64,000 nucleotides of DNA from Caldilineaceae bacterium (GCA_022821545.1 JAJEDJ010000009.1:62001-126000), one strand, 5' to 3'. Shown: positions 8,218 through 18,032, counted from the first letter of the stretch. Numbers and translations are program-made. Notes: generated by a model from the sequence alone, not told the origin.

Positions 8218-8283
8218 TGGTCTGGTTTGCTATCTACAGTGGGCGGTTTCCGGCGCCCGGACGTCCTCTAAGATCTGAGGGTG

Positions 8284-8312
8284 ATTATACACTGAGCGGC
8301 GACAACTGTCTA
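8284..8312 (-). promoter_or_regulatory. Sigma-A-type promoter for the 8217 to 704 gene run
   Basis: On the minus strand TAGACA (8312-8307) and a perfect TATAAT (8289-8284) are separated by exactly 17 bases. Transcription would begin near 8277, about 60 bases before the ATG of the radical SAM gene at 8217. This is the only strong promoter seen upstream of the run. Confidence 0.7.
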
Positions 8313-8389
8313 AAGGAGGATTGTTATGTGCATGTTGCCTTGCGGGGGCGGGGATGAGTAGAAAGGGCGGCGAAGGAAACGCCTCCAAC

Positions 8390-9493
8390 TTAACTTTGTG
8401 CGGACAGGGCCTTGCTCCAGGGCTGGGGCTGGGAGTGGACCGGTTGCCCGGTGTCTGCAGCCTGCGCGGCGAGGATGTCGAGGTAGCGGTCCTGGCAGGC
8501 TTCGGCGAGCGAGTAGGCTTCTTCACCGCCGCGGACGTATTCGGCCATGCGCAAGAGGAGGTCGGCGACGGCGATTTCATCGTCGGAGAGTTCGGCGGGG
8601 AGGACGGGATTGCGGTACCACCACTGTTCGCCGGCCTGGATGCCCTTGAGATAGTTGCCTTCCAGGTTTCCGTCGGGCCCGGCGCTGCGGCGGGTGAAGG
8701 CGACGTGGATGGATGAAAGGTGGTCTTTCAGATAGAAGGCTTTATCGTCGATGATTTCGCCCCTCTCGCCGCGCACCAGGAGCCGCTGGCCGCGAATATA
8801 GGAAAAGTACTGGTCGGGCGTGAAGTCGAGAATGCCGAGACGGTCGCCGAAATCGAATGTGGCAAGGAGCTGATCGGACTGGGTCATCTGCTCTGCGCGG
8901 GGCGGACCGTCACGGCCTGGGCTTTGCACGATGGGAGAGGTGAAGCGACGGGCGGTTACGGTTGCCTGTTCGGCGCCGATGCCGAGGAAACGGCGAATGA
9001 GGCTGATGCCATGATAGCCGTGGCAGGCGGAGAGCTGGACCTGACTGATGCGTCCAAGACGGCCGCTGTGGGCGAAGGCGAGACGGGCGGCGTGGTGGGG
9101 CTGGCGATGGTATTGCTCGGCGACCTGGATGCGGGCGCCCTGTTCCTGTAGAGCCCAAAGCGTCGTCATTTCAGCGACGGTGGTCGCGGGAGGCGTTTCG
9201 GAAAGGACGGGCACGTCCAGCTCTACAAGCTGGCGAATGATGGGCGGATTGGCCGGCCAGGAGACGCTGGTGACGACGAAATCGGGCGCTTCGGCGGCGA
9301 TCATCTCGGAAGGCGCGCGGTAGATGTTTACGCCATGGTCACCGACCAGGTCGAATGCTCGTTGCGGGCTGCGGGCGGCCAGACCGGCGACCTGCAGCTT
9401 GTCCGGAAGCGCGCGGGCGGCGCGCAGGAACCAGTTTACACGCCACCCGGCGCCGACAATGCCAAAACGGACCTTTTCGCCAATACGGGCCAT
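8390..9493 (-). CDS. Gfo/Idh/MocA family protein lacking the usual catalytic Lys motif
   Basis: A 367-residue protein with an N-terminal NAD(P)-binding Rossmann fold (RFGIVGAGWRVNWFLRAA) and a C-terminal alpha/beta domain of the Gfo/Idh/MocA family, which oxidises or reduces sugars and cyclitols. In place of the conserved EKP motif, whose Lys acts in catalysis, it reads LSETPPATT. The start at 9493 was chosen because GGAGG lies ten bases upstream and the frame begins MARIGEKVRFGIVGAG; a longer frame to 9610 overlaps the previous gene. It overlaps the stop of the upstream relative by one base (TAATG). It may be a substrate-binding or non-redox member. Confidence 0.85.
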   Translation of the reverse strand: MARIGEKVRFGIVGAGWRVNWFLRAARALPDKLQVAGLAARSPQRAFDLVGDHGVNIYRAPSEMIAAEAPDFVVTSVSWPANPPIIRQLVELDVPVLSETPPATTVAEMTTLWALQEQGARIQVAEQYHRQPHHAARLAFAHSGRLGRISQVQLSACHGYHGISLIRRFLGIGAEQATVTARRFTSPIVQSPGRDGPPRAEQMTQSDQLLATFDFGDRLGILDFTPDQYFSYIRGQRLLVRGERGEIIDDKAFYLKDHLSSIHVAFTRRSAGPDGNLEGNYLKGIQAGEQWWYRNPVLPAELSDDEIAVADLLLRMAEYVRGGEEAYSLAEACQDRYLDILAAQAADTGQPVHSQPQPWSKALSAQS

Positions 9494-10614
9494 TACGGTT
9501 CCTCCAGTCGCGGTGTTCGAGAAGCGCTGCTTTCCTGTTCCGGGCGAGGCGGCAGGCGACGTCCGTTGCGACCACCGCCCTGGCCGCTGTAGGGGAGGCC
9601 GGGCTGCCAATCGACGGCCGGCGGGGGCGCAAAGTCGTCGAGCGGAAGCTGGACAGGTACGCTTCCACTGCGAATTGAGACGTAGGCGGCTTCACAGAGT
9701 TCGAGGGCGACCAGTGATCCTTCGGCGATGGTATAGTCCGGTTGCGCCCGGTCGATCTGCGCGGCGAGATTTTCGAGGTGGCGTTGGTGAAGGGTGGTTG
9801 GTCCTGGCTCGAATTCGAACAGCCGGCCTTGCGGATGTGCGGCGTTCAGGATGCGGTAACGGGTCTCCCAGCCGTAGAAATCAATGGTCCCGAGCGTGCC
9901 GACGAGGCGGAAGAGGGTATTCGCCACCGGTTCGGAGAAGGTAACATAGTCGCCGGTGTTCATGACGACGCGCGTGCCGGAGGCGGTCTGTGCGTAGGTG
10001 ACGGCGAGCGTTTCTACCTGCATGCTGTCGCGCCAGGTGCGAGTGCTGGCATCGCAGGCTCCGATAACGTACTCGACGGGCTCGCGTTCGGTCAATTCGA
10101 CGAAGAAGTTGAGCCAGTGGATGCCGGCGTTGATGATGTCCCAGCCGGTACACTGGATTTCGACGAGTTTGAGCTGGCCGATCTCGCCGTTATGAACGCG
10201 TTGGAGAATCTGCGCGCTGTGGTCGGCCACGAGAAGGCCATGGGGTACGGCCATGGGCAGATTTTTGGCGCGAATGAGCTCCAGGAGCTGGCGGCCGACG
10301 GCAAAGTTGTCGGCCAATGGTTTTTCGACAAGGATGCCTTTAAGGGGAAGTTGCAGGGCGGCCCGGGTCACCTCCAAATGGGAGGGCGGCCAGGTGGAGA
10401 CGCAGACGATGTCGGTGGGGCAGGCCGCGAACAGTTCTTCATGGCTCGAAAAGGCGCGGATACCGGGGTACATTACCTGGATGTCTGCGCGCGCTTCGGC
10501 CTGGATATCCGCGAAAGCGACAAGCTGAAAGCGGGGCGACGCGGCCAGGCCAGTCATGCTGGCTCTACCTCCCTGGCCAGCGCCTATGACAGCGGCCGTG
10601 TACTGGTGGGACAT
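9493..10614 (-). CDS. Gfo/Idh/MocA family oxidoreductase
   Basis: A 373-residue NAD(P)-dependent oxidoreductase, probably acting on a sugar, cyclitol or sugar acid in the cytosol. It has the dinucleotide-binding start AAVIGAGQGGRASM, the acidic strand end AFADIQ and the intact catalytic EKP motif in GILVEKPLA (about residue 98). The substrate-side motif GIHWLNFFVEL (near residue 164) carries a candidate catalytic His. The last 25 residues are low-complexity, rich in Gly, Arg, Pro and Ser. It is co-transcribed with the EKP-less relative directly downstream, so the two may act as a pair. Confidence 0.9.
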   Translation of the reverse strand: MSHQYTAAVIGAGQGGRASMTGLAASPRFQLVAFADIQAEARADIQVMYPGIRAFSSHEELFAACPTDIVCVSTWPPSHLEVTRAALQLPLKGILVEKPLADNFAVGRQLLELIRAKNLPMAVPHGLLVADHSAQILQRVHNGEIGQLKLVEIQCTGWDIINAGIHWLNFFVELTEREPVEYVIGACDASTRTWRDSMQVETLAVTYAQTASGTRVVMNTGDYVTFSEPVANTLFRLVGTLGTIDFYGWETRYRILNAAHPQGRLFEFEPGPTTLHQRHLENLAAQIDRAQPDYTIAEGSLVALELCEAAYVSIRSGSVPVQLPLDDFAPPPAVDWQPGLPYSGQGGGRNGRRLPPRPEQESSASRTPRLEEP

Positions 10615-10683
10615 ATGGCTTGCTCCCTTTTGCGTATTGCGCGGGTTGTACAGAGAGATAATCGCGAGCCAAGGTCTCTTTGG

Positions 10684-11466
10684 CTACTTTTCTCTCCACG
10701 GCATTCTCCAGAGACCGAGGGACAAGGCGACAAAGGCGATGGCAGAGAGTATTGCCATTTCGGCCCAGACGTCTGCTCTGCCTGACAGCGACTTTTCGAT
10801 TGCGTCGGCAGCATAGCGCAGAGGCGAGATGTAGCCAATTAACTTCATCAGCAGAGGGGCCTGGTCCATTGTGAAGTAGACGGGTGAGAGGGCAGCTAAT
10901 ATGAGCGATAGCACTCCAGTAAGGAGATTTCCGGCCTGCATGGAGGGGGCAAAGCTGACGACGAACAGAGTCAGGCCGCTGACGGCGAGGACGGTAAGGA
11001 GCAGCGCGGGCGCCAACCCCCACTCCAAGTTGATGTCAACCCCTGCCACCAGTGCGAATGCGAGTAGGATGGGTACGGTCAGCGCGCCTGAGATTGAGGC
11101 GTGGGCGAGTGAGCCGAGGAAATAGGCTCCTTTGGAGACCGGCATGGTGATGAGCAGGCGGAGCGTGCCGGAGAAGCGCTGGCCGACGAAGGTCTGGCCG
11201 ACGATGGTGCCGATAGAGAAGGCGACGCCGAAGACGAGGGTGCCGGTGAGGAGGCGGCGGAGTACCTGGGGGTCGTCGGGGGCGATGGCCCTGGTGACGT
11301 AGAACCAGGGGAGAGGGAAGGCGGCGGCGAGCAGAATGGTTACGTACCAGAGCTTGAGCGCGGGCAGGAAGTTGAGCTCGAAGACACTGACGGTATCAGC
11401 GATGAATTTGAAGCAGCCGCCGGTCGCGAAGGGGCGAACGGGGCCGGAATCGCTGGGTTCAGGCAT
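10684..11466 (-). CDS. ABC-2 type transporter permease
   Basis: A 260-residue membrane protein with six hydrophobic segments and the ABC-2 pattern of exporters: VGQTFVGQRFSGTLRLLITMPVSKGAYFLGSL in the cytoplasmic loop region and LSPVYFTMDQAPLLMKLIGYISPLRY before the last segment. The start at 11466 overlaps the upstream ATPase gene by eight bases, which suggests coupled translation; a longer frame reaches 11502. Together with the ATPase it would export a drug, lipid or polysaccharide-related compound, but nothing in the context identifies which. Confidence 0.87.
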   Translation of the reverse strand: MPEPSDSGPVRPFATGGCFKFIADTVSVFELNFLPALKLWYVTILLAAAFPLPWFYVTRAIAPDDPQVLRRLLTGTLVFGVAFSIGTIVGQTFVGQRFSGTLRLLITMPVSKGAYFLGSLAHASISGALTVPILLAFALVAGVDINLEWGLAPALLLTVLAVSGLTLFVVSFAPSMQAGNLLTGVLSLILAALSPVYFTMDQAPLLMKLIGYISPLRYAADAIEKSLSGRADVWAEMAILSAIAFVALSLGLWRMPWREK

Positions 11467-12349
11467 CGGTAGTTGGCCGTTCGTTGAGCCGTCCCTGCCC
11501 ATTTGTCAGGCCGAGATAGACGTCTTCCAGGGTTGTCCGAGAGACGGCGTATTCGCGGACGCCCAGCGATTGCACCTGCTGCAGGAGTTCGGTGTCGCTG
11601 GCGCCGTATCGGACCTGCGTGCGGCCGTCCGCAAGGTAGCTGATCTTAAAGTCGAAACCGTGGGCGGCGCGGAGGTTGGCGATGGTGTCGAGAGCCAGCA
11701 GCGCGCCGTCGTGGATGATTCCGACCCTGTCACTGAGGGCTTCGGCCTCCTCCATGGAGTGCGTTGTCAGGAGGACAGTGGCGCCCCTACGGCGGTAGTC
11801 GCGGAGGAGGTCCCACAGATCTCGGCGGGATTCGGGGTCGAGGCCGACACTGGGCTCATCGAGGACGAGCAGGGCGGGATCGGCCAGCACGGCGATGCCG
11901 ACCAGGAGTCGGCGGCGAAGACCACCTGAGAGTTGCTCGGCGGGTTTGTCCTTGTGCTTGTCGAGGCCGAGGTCGGAGATCAGTTCTGCGGCGCGGCGAG
12001 ATGCTGTTTTTGCAGGGAGCCCGCGCAGCTTGCCAAGGATACGGAGGTGGTGGCGGACGGAGAGGCCCCAGTAGAAGTTAGTCTCCTGGGGAATTACGCC
12101 CATTAGGGCCTTGGCTTCGTTGGGACGCGAGACGGCGTCGAGCCCGAAGACGCGGACTTCGCCGGAGGTCGGGACAAGCTCGGTGGTGATCTGGCGGACG
12201 AGCGTCGTTTTGCCGGCGCCGTTGGGTCCCAGGATCGCAAGCAGTTCGCCGCGCTCGACGGTCAGGGTGATGTCGCGATTGGCCCAGGTCCCGTTTCGGT
12301 AGCGCTTATTGAGGTTTCGCACTTCAATTGCTGCTGCCAACATGCACAT
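11459..12349 (-). CDS. ABC-2 type transporter ATP-binding protein
   Basis: A 296-residue exporter ATPase. Motifs in order: Walker A LGPNGAGKTT (about residue 40), Q-loop VIPQETNFYW, signature LSGGLRRRL, Walker B LLVLDEPSVGLDPESRR, switch His TTHSMEEAE. The C-terminal 70 residues (ISYLADGRTQVRYG, TTLEDVYLGLTNG) are the usual extension of DrrA/CcmA-like ATPases. First gene of a two-gene minus-strand operon with the permease. Two in-frame ATGs lie at the start (12349 and 12343). Confidence 0.92.
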   Translation of the reverse strand: MCMLAAAIEVRNLNKRYRNGTWANRDITLTVERGELLAILGPNGAGKTTLVRQITTELVPTSGEVRVFGLDAVSRPNEAKALMGVIPQETNFYWGLSVRHHLRILGKLRGLPAKTASRRAAELISDLGLDKHKDKPAEQLSGGLRRRLLVGIAVLADPALLVLDEPSVGLDPESRRDLWDLLRDYRRRGATVLLTTHSMEEAEALSDRVGIIHDGALLALDTIANLRAAHGFDFKISYLADGRTQVRYGASDTELLQQVQSLGVREYAVSRTTLEDVYLGLTNGQGRLNERPTTDA

Positions 12350-12605
12350 CGTCCCGACGATTGGAAGCGCTGAACTACTCTGCCCCAGATGTTAGCTGTG
12401 TTGGCGGGTCACTTCTGCCGTTGCATTTCATCATAACCCCAGTTGAGTTCAGCGATCAAGCTATTCTTATCCTTAAGCAGTGGATTTTCTCCCCTGCAGT
12501 TCGTGGGGGTATAGTATGATTTTGCAGTTGAGTTTTATGCAAGCAGGAGCGTCAGCGGGCGCATTCCGGGCGCCGGTGGCAGGTTCATTCGCCGGGGAGA
12601 TGGAA

Positions 12606-14402
12606 ATGAAATTCATTGGCAGAAACGTAGGCCGGCTCTTACGTGGGATTGCTTTGCTGTGGCAGGTCTGTGTGTGCGGCCTTGCAAATCTCGTGCGGCG
12701 CTTGTCCAAGGGGAGTTGGGCCGACTATGTATTGTTCGAGCTTTCGGGCCCGCTGCTGGAGCGGACACCTCAGCGCCCCCGGTATTTGTCGTTGTTATCG
12801 TTCGGCAGGCCGGCCCTCACGGTCGAGTCTCTGCACGATGCGCTGCGGCGGATCGCGGGTGACCCTGATGTGCGGGGGGTGGTGATCCTGGTCAAGGGAG
12901 CGCAGATCAGCATGGCGCAGGCGCAGAGTCTGACCGACCTCTTTGACCGCTTTCGCGGCTGGAGCGGGGAACTGAATCCCCGCGCTGCGGGAAAGGAGGT
13001 CATTGTTTACCTGGAGTCGTGCGGCAATGCCGAGTATGCAGTGGCAGCGGCGGCCGACCGCGTCTATGTTTCGCCGCTCACCGACTGGACGGTGCTCGGT
13101 CTGCGGGCCGAGCCGGTCTTTCTGGCGGAGACGTTGAGGCGAATCGGCGTCAAGGCGGAGGTAGTGAAGGTGGCGCCCTGGAAGACGGCGCTGGACAACC
13201 TGGAGCGGGCGGAGATGAGCGACGCTCACCGGGAACAGATCGAACGGCTGCTGAGCGGCTGGTATGAGGAGATAGTTGCGGCGATCAGCAGGGGACGCGG
13301 CATTGATGAAGAGCGTGTTCGTGCGATGATCGACAGAGCGCCGCTGAACGCCAACGAAACGGTAGAGCTGGGTCTGGCCGACGGCGCGGTCTACGAGGAC
13401 CAGCTGGCGGCAACGCTGGCAGGCGCGGGGAAGGAAGAGGCGCGGATTGTGCCTTATGAGCAGGCGCGGGGCACTCTCTACCGCCGGCCCAGATTGCGGC
13501 ACAGGAAGGGGATCGGGGTAGTTTCGCTGAGCGGGATGATCACGACGGGCAAGAGCCGCCGCTTTCCCGGCGGTCTGCCAATCGTTGGCAACAACACGGC
13601 GGGCAGCACGACGGTCCAGCAACTGGTGCGGGCGGCGCTGAAAGACGAACGCCTGGCAGGGGTGCTGCTGCACATTGATTCGAGGGGCGGTTCGGCGCTG
13701 GCGAGTGATCTGATGTGGCGGGAGCTGACCCTGTTAAACCGGAAGAAACCGGTGGTAGCGTATATGGGGGACGTGGCGGCCAGCGGCGGCTATTACGTGG
13801 CGCTGCCGGCACAGAAGATTGTATGCCAGCCGGCGACGCTGACGGGGAGCATCGGCGTGGTAATGGCCAAGCTGATCACAAGCGAGGCGGAAGGGAAGAT
13901 TGGGGCGAAGCGGTTCCCGGTGCAGCGGGGGGAGAACGCGGACATCTACGCGAGCGACGGTCCGTGGAGGCGGGAGCAGCGGGAGAAGGTCGAGGCGTTG
14001 ATGGACTACACGTATCGGAATTTCAAGCGTTTGGTAGCGGAAGCGCGGCGACAGGAGCCGGACTCGCTTGAAGAGCTGTGCGGCGGGCGTGTGTGGACGG
14101 GAAGGCAGGCGCTGGAGCGCGGGTTGGTGGATGAGCTCGGGGACTTTGGCACGGCCATTGAACAACTTTGCGAACTCGCGGACCTGCCGACGGATGGAAC
14201 GGTCCCGGTGGTGCAGGTGAAGGCGGACGAGAAACGGCCGGGGCCTCCTGTTTCGGAAGGCAGCCTTGATCTGGTTGTGGGCGGGGACGGTTTTGCCGAG
14301 CTGACCGAGGCGTTGCTGGGGGTTCTGCAGGGGGATGTTTCCTCGCTGATGGGGCGGGAGCGCGTGTGGATGCTGGCCGACGGATTGCCGAAGAGTCGAT
14401 GA
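12606..14402 (+). CDS. sppA: Signal peptide peptidase SppA, 67K-type with two S49 domains
   Basis: Membrane-bound serine protease that degrades released signal peptides. Two S49 domains are present. The N-terminal one carries the general-base Lys (about residue 193, in VAPWKTALDN) and the C-terminal one the nucleophile Ser (about residue 393, in GDVAASGGYYVA). A hydrophobic segment near residues 10-28 anchors it. The start at 12606 is favoured because GGGGAG sits eight bases upstream; ATG 12600 is too close to that site, and a longer frame to 12480 lacks one. At 599 residues it matches the long SppA form. The gene is divergent from the ABC exporter operon. Confidence 0.92.
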   Translation: MKFIGRNVGRLLRGIALLWQVCVCGLANLVRRLSKGSWADYVLFELSGPLLERTPQRPRYLSLLSFGRPALTVESLHDALRRIAGDPDVRGVVILVKGAQISMAQAQSLTDLFDRFRGWSGELNPRAAGKEVIVYLESCGNAEYAVAAAADRVYVSPLTDWTVLGLRAEPVFLAETLRRIGVKAEVVKVAPWKTALDNLERAEMSDAHREQIERLLSGWYEEIVAAISRGRGIDEERVRAMIDRAPLNANETVELGLADGAVYEDQLAATLAGAGKEEARIVPYEQARGTLYRRPRLRHRKGIGVVSLSGMITTGKSRRFPGGLPIVGNNTAGSTTVQQLVRAALKDERLAGVLLHIDSRGGSALASDLMWRELTLLNRKKPVVAYMGDVAASGGYYVALPAQKIVCQPATLTGSIGVVMAKLITSEAEGKIGAKRFPVQRGENADIYASDGPWRREQREKVEALMDYTYRNFKRLVAEARRQEPDSLEELCGGRVWTGRQALERGLVDELGDFGTAIEQLCELADLPTDGTVPVVQVKADEKRPGPPVSEGSLDLVVGGDGFAELTEALLGVLQGDVSSLMGRERVWMLADGLPKSR

Positions 14403-14420
14403 ATTTGCGAGGAGAGAGCC

Positions 14421-15662
14421 ATGATTGACGCGGGGGAGGTCCGAAAGCAGTTTCCGGCGCTGCACGAGGAGTACAACGGCCGGCAGGCGGTCTTTTTCGA
14501 CAATCCCGGTGGTACACAGGTACACGAGAGCGTAGTTGCGGCGATGGTCGATTACATGACGCGGCGCAATTCGAATACGCACGGGCTGTTCGAGACCAGT
14601 GTGCGTACCGATGCGGTGATCGAGGGGGCGCACGGGGCGGTTGCAGACCTGCTCGGATGCGACGCGGATGAGGTTGTTTTCGGCAATAACATGACAAGCC
14701 TGACGTTTCATGTCAGCCGGTCGCTGGCGCGTGAGCTGGGGCCGGGGGACGAAGTCCTGGTTACGCGACTGGACCATGACGCCAATGTGATGCCGTGGGT
14801 GATGGCGGCGGAAGAGCGGGGAGCGGGCGTGCGGTGGGCGGACGTGGACGTGGAGAGCGGCACTCTGGATATGGAGGATGTGCGGAGGCAGATCGGGCCG
14901 CGCACGAAGATCGTTGCGGTCGGTTATGCCAGCAACGCGACGGGTACGATCAATGACGTGGGTACGATCATTGGGTGGGCCGGGGAGGTGGGCGCGCTGA
15001 CGTTTGTGGATGCGGTCCAGTATGCGCCGCACGGGTTGATCGACGTGAGGGAGTTGGGGTGCGATTTCCTGGCGTGCTCGTCATACAAGTTTTTCGGGCC
15101 GCACAGCGGGCAGATTTACGGCAGGCGGGAACATTTGGAGCGGCTGGAGGCATACCGGGTGCGGCCGGCCGGGGACAGGCCGCCGGGCAAGTGGGAGACG
15201 GGCACGCAGAATCATGAGGGGATGGCGGGGGTGACGGCGGCTATCAGTTACCTGGCCGGACTCGGGGTAAAGTACGGCGGGGCAGAGGCCTCGGATAGCC
15301 GGAGGCGCAAGCTGGCCGCGGCCTGGGCGGTTGTCGGCGCGTATGAACGGATGCTGACGGAGCGGCTGATCTCGGGTCTGCTGAGTGTGCCGGGCATTCG
15401 GATTTTCGGTCTGACGGAGCGGGGGGACTGGGACAGGAGGGTGGCGACGGTCTCGTTGCGGAAGCGCGGGTCAACGCCGGAACAGCTGGCCCTGGCACTT
15501 GCGGAGGAGAACATTTTTGCGTGGAACGGCACCTTTTACGCGCAGGCCGTAAGCGAGAGGATGGGTGTGGAGGAGAGCGGGGGCTGGCTGCGGCTGGGTC
15601 TTGTGCATTACAACACGTTGGAAGAGATTGAGCGGTGTTTGCGGGTATTGGACGGGGTGTGA
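14421..15662 (+). CDS. Class V aminotransferase, cysteine-desulfurase-like (VC1184 subfamily type)
   Basis: A 413-residue PLP enzyme. The PLP Lys is in SSYKFFGPHSGQ (about residue 218), the cofactor Asp/Gln region is TFVDAVQYAPHGLIDV, and the N-terminal FFDNPGGTQV motif is typical of the desulfurase-like VC1184 subfamily. I do not see the mobile-loop Cys of true IscS/SufS enzymes, and there is no suf or isc gene nearby, so Fe-S assembly should not be assumed. It starts 18 bases after sppA with a GAGGAGAG ribosome binding site and is probably co-transcribed. Confidence 0.88.
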   Translation: MIDAGEVRKQFPALHEEYNGRQAVFFDNPGGTQVHESVVAAMVDYMTRRNSNTHGLFETSVRTDAVIEGAHGAVADLLGCDADEVVFGNNMTSLTFHVSRSLARELGPGDEVLVTRLDHDANVMPWVMAAEERGAGVRWADVDVESGTLDMEDVRRQIGPRTKIVAVGYASNATGTINDVGTIIGWAGEVGALTFVDAVQYAPHGLIDVRELGCDFLACSSYKFFGPHSGQIYGRREHLERLEAYRVRPAGDRPPGKWETGTQNHEGMAGVTAAISYLAGLGVKYGGAEASDSRRRKLAAAWAVVGAYERMLTERLISGLLSVPGIRIFGLTERGDWDRRVATVSLRKRGSTPEQLALALAEENIFAWNGTFYAQAVSERMGVEESGGWLRLGLVHYNTLEEIERCLRVLDGV

Positions 15663-15772
15663 GAACTGCAGTGGTTAGAGACGACAAGCGGGCGATGCAG
15701 CCCCTGTGCGTTTCGCATTGGACAGGATGCGTAGGATCATCGTGGGTAAATTCATATGAATTGCTAATACTT

Positions 15773-15822
15773 GCCCAATACCATACTTACAGAAGTTTTT
15801 TATAATAGATAGAGTATTGGGC
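15773..15822. promoter_or_regulatory. Inverted repeat framing a TATAAT box upstream of dnaK
   Basis: GCCCAATAC (15773-15781) and GTATTGGGC (15814-15822) are perfect nine-base inverted arms 32 bases apart. A TATAAT (15801-15806) lies between them, without a convincing -35. A perfect ten-base palindrome TTCATATGAA lies just upstream (15751-15760). The dyad does not resemble CIRCE or HAIR elements. It may be an operator for heat-shock control of dnaK. Confidence 0.45.
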
Positions 15823-15932
15823 GAATAGTTGAAGAGTTGAAGAACAGTTCATAAATGGAGTCATGGACTGGGCGGCTGCGGCGCGGCGCGGACGGGTGCC
15901 CAGCATCATTTCATACAGGAGGCCAAGGACAG

Positions 15933-17843
15933 ATGGCAAAGATTATTGGTATTGATCTGGGTACAACCAACAGTGTCATCGCCGTTATGGAGGCGGGCAA
16001 CCCTGCGGTGATTGCAAATGCGGAAGGCAGCCGCACAACGCCGTCGGTGGTTGCGTTTTCCAAGAGCGGGGAGCGACTGGTCGGGGTGACGGCGAAGAGG
16101 CAGGCGGTTGTCAACCCGGAGAACACGATTTACTCGGTGAAGCGTCTGATGGGGCGTCACATTGACGATCCGGAAACGAAGCGGACGCAGGCGATGGTGT
16201 CATACTCCAGCATCGAGGGACCGAATCACGACGCGCGGGTGCGGGTTCCGATCAAGGACAAGGTGTATACGCCGCAGGAAATCAGCGCGATGATTCTGAG
16301 CAAGCTCAAACGGGATGCGGAGTCTTATTTGGGCGAGGACGTGAAGCAGGCGGTGATCACGGTGCCGGCCTACTTCAATGACAGCCAGCGTCAGGCGACC
16401 AAGGACGCGGGGCAGATTGCCGGGTTGGAGGTACTGCGCATCATCAACGAACCGACTGCGGCAGCGCTGGCGTACGGGCTGGACAAGAATGAGGACGAGA
16501 CGATTCTGGTCTTTGACCTGGGCGGCGGGACGTTTGATGTTTCAGTGCTGGAGGTCGGTGACGGCGTCATCGAGGTGAAGGCGACCAACGGCGACACGCA
16601 TTTGGGCGGCGACGACTGGGACGAGGCGATAGTGCGCTGGCTGATCGACGAGTTCAAGCGGGAGCAGATGATCGATCTCGGCCAGGACCGGCAGGCTCTG
16701 CAGCGATTGCGAGAGGCGGCGGAAAAGGCGAAGATCGAGCTTTCGAGCACACCGCAGACGGAGATCAATCTGCCCTTCATCACGGCGGACAGCACAGGGC
16801 CGAAGCATTTGCAGCTGACCCTGTCGCGCAGCCAGTTCGAACAGCTGACGGCGGTGCTGGTCGAACGGCTGAAGAAACCGTTCCATGCGGCTCTGAAGGA
16901 CGCCGGCCTGACCCCGGGCGAGTTGAATGAGGTTGTGATGGTTGGCGGCTCGACACGGATGCCGATGATCCAGGAGCTGGTGAGCACATTGACCGGCAAG
17001 GAGCCGCACAAGGGCGTTAACCCGGACGAGGTGGTGGCGGTGGGCGCCGCGCTGCAGGCGGGCGTGCTCGGCGGCGAGGTCAAGGACCTGCTGCTGCTGG
17101 ACGTGACGCCTCTGAGCCTGGGGCTGGAGACGTTGGGCGGGGTGATGACAACATTGATCCCCCGCAACACGACGATTCCGACGAAAAAGACGGAGACGTA
17201 CAGCACGGCCGAGGACAATCAGACGGCGGTAGACATTCACATTTTGCAGGGCGAACGGCCGATGGCGCGCGACAACAAGACGCTCGGCAACTTCCGGCTG
17301 GACGGGATTCCACCGGCGATGCGGGGCGTGCCGCAGGTCGAGGTTACGTTCGACATCGACGCCAACGGCATTATGAATGTGCTGGCGAAGGACAAGGCGA
17401 CGAGCAAGGAGCAGAGCATCCAGATCACGGCCTCGACGAACCTGAGCGACGACGAGGTGGACCGGCTGGTGCGGGAGGCCAAGGAGAACGAGACCACGGA
17501 CTTGCAGCAGCGTCAGCTGGTAGAGAGCCGCAATGCCGCCGACAGTCTGATTTACGCCACAGAAAAGACATTGGGCGAGCTGGGCGACAAGGTGCCGCTC
17601 TCTGACCGGGAACAGATAGAGCAGACGATTGGCGAACTGCGGGTTGCGATGGAGGGTGAGGATCATGAGCGGATCACCAGCCTGACGGAGCAGTTGCAGC
17701 AGGCAAGCTCTGCGCTGGCCCAGCAGGTTTATCAGCAGCAGTCAGAGGATAACGGAGCCGGGCCCGACGCCGGCGGCGAAGCGGACGGCACAGGCACGCC
17801 TGACGAGGACGATGTGGTGGAAGGTGAATTCCGGCAGGTGTAG
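15933..17843 (+). CDS. dnaK: Molecular chaperone DnaK (Hsp70)
   Basis: A 636-residue cytosolic Hsp70 that folds and protects proteins in an ATP-driven cycle with a J-protein and a nucleotide exchange factor. The ATPase domain has [15 protein letters not shown] at the N-terminus, [14 protein letters not shown] near residue 195 and [11 protein letters not shown] near residue 335. The substrate domain follows ([20 protein letters not shown]), and the C-terminus ends in an acidic VVEGEFRQV tail. The start at 15933 has AGGAGG ten bases upstream; a longer frame to 15855 has no family support. A J-protein gene follows after a terminator-like hairpin. No grpE is seen here. Confidence 0.97.
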   Translation: MAKIIGIDLGTTNSVIAVMEAGNPAVIANAEGSRTTPSVVAFSKSGERLVGVTAKRQAVVNPENTIYSVKRLMGRHIDDPETKRTQAMVSYSSIEGPNHDARVRVPIKDKVYTPQEISAMILSKLKRDAESYLGEDVKQAVITVPAYFNDSQRQATKDAGQIAGLEVLRIINEPTAAALAYGLDKNEDETILVFDLGGGTFDVSVLEVGDGVIEVKATNGDTHLGGDDWDEAIVRWLIDEFKREQMIDLGQDRQALQRLREAAEKAKIELSSTPQTEINLPFITADSTGPKHLQLTLSRSQFEQLTAVLVERLKKPFHAALKDAGLTPGELNEVVMVGGSTRMPMIQELVSTLTGKEPHKGVNPDEVVAVGAALQAGVLGGEVKDLLLLDVTPLSLGLETLGGVMTTLIPRNTTIPTKKTETYSTAEDNQTAVDIHILQGERPMARDNKTLGNFRLDGIPPAMRGVPQVEVTFDIDANGIMNVLAKDKATSKEQSIQITASTNLSDDEVDRLVREAKENETTDLQQRQLVESRNAADSLIYATEKTLGELGDKVPLSDREQIEQTIGELRVAMEGEDHERITSLTEQLQQASSALAQQVYQQQSEDNGAGPDAGGEADGTGTPDEDDVVEGEFRQV

Positions 17844-17897
17844 GGCAAGTTTTGAACCAGGAATTTCGACCTGGGCGCAGTAACGATATGCGGAAGA

Positions 17898-17924
17898 GAA
17901 ACCGGGCGCCCTGTGCCCGGTTTC
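17898..17924 (+). terminator. Hairpin terminator after dnaK
   Basis: GAAACCGGGC and GCCCGGTTTC form a perfect ten-pair stem around a seven-base loop, 55 bases after the dnaK stop. Only a TTTC follows, so it may be a weak terminator or mRNA 3'-end structure that reduces read-through into the J-protein gene. Confidence 0.65.
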
Positions 17925-18032
17925 GCGTCCTTCGTCCTGTGTGCGACTGTCAGTTGACGGCGTGACGGCGTTCGTTTCGGACGGCTCAAGCGGTGTGTAG
18001 AGTAGAGGCCAAATAGAGCGGAGAACGGATCA

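Noticed and set aside
8326..8361. An 11-codon plus-strand frame (MCMLPCGGGDE) with a strong AAAGGAGG five to ten bases upstream.
   Set aside because: It lies in the promoter region of the minus-strand operon, has no promoter of its own on the plus strand and is too short to judge; the purine run is the complement of bases upstream of the mapped -35.
13734..15032. A 432-codon minus-strand frame spanning sppA and the aminotransferase gene.
   Set aside because: It crosses two well-supported plus-strand genes, is very rich in Arg, His and Pro and has no recognisable motif.
16542..17666. A 374-codon minus-strand frame inside dnaK.
   Set aside because: Antisense frame caused by high GC content; dnaK on the plus strand is unambiguous.
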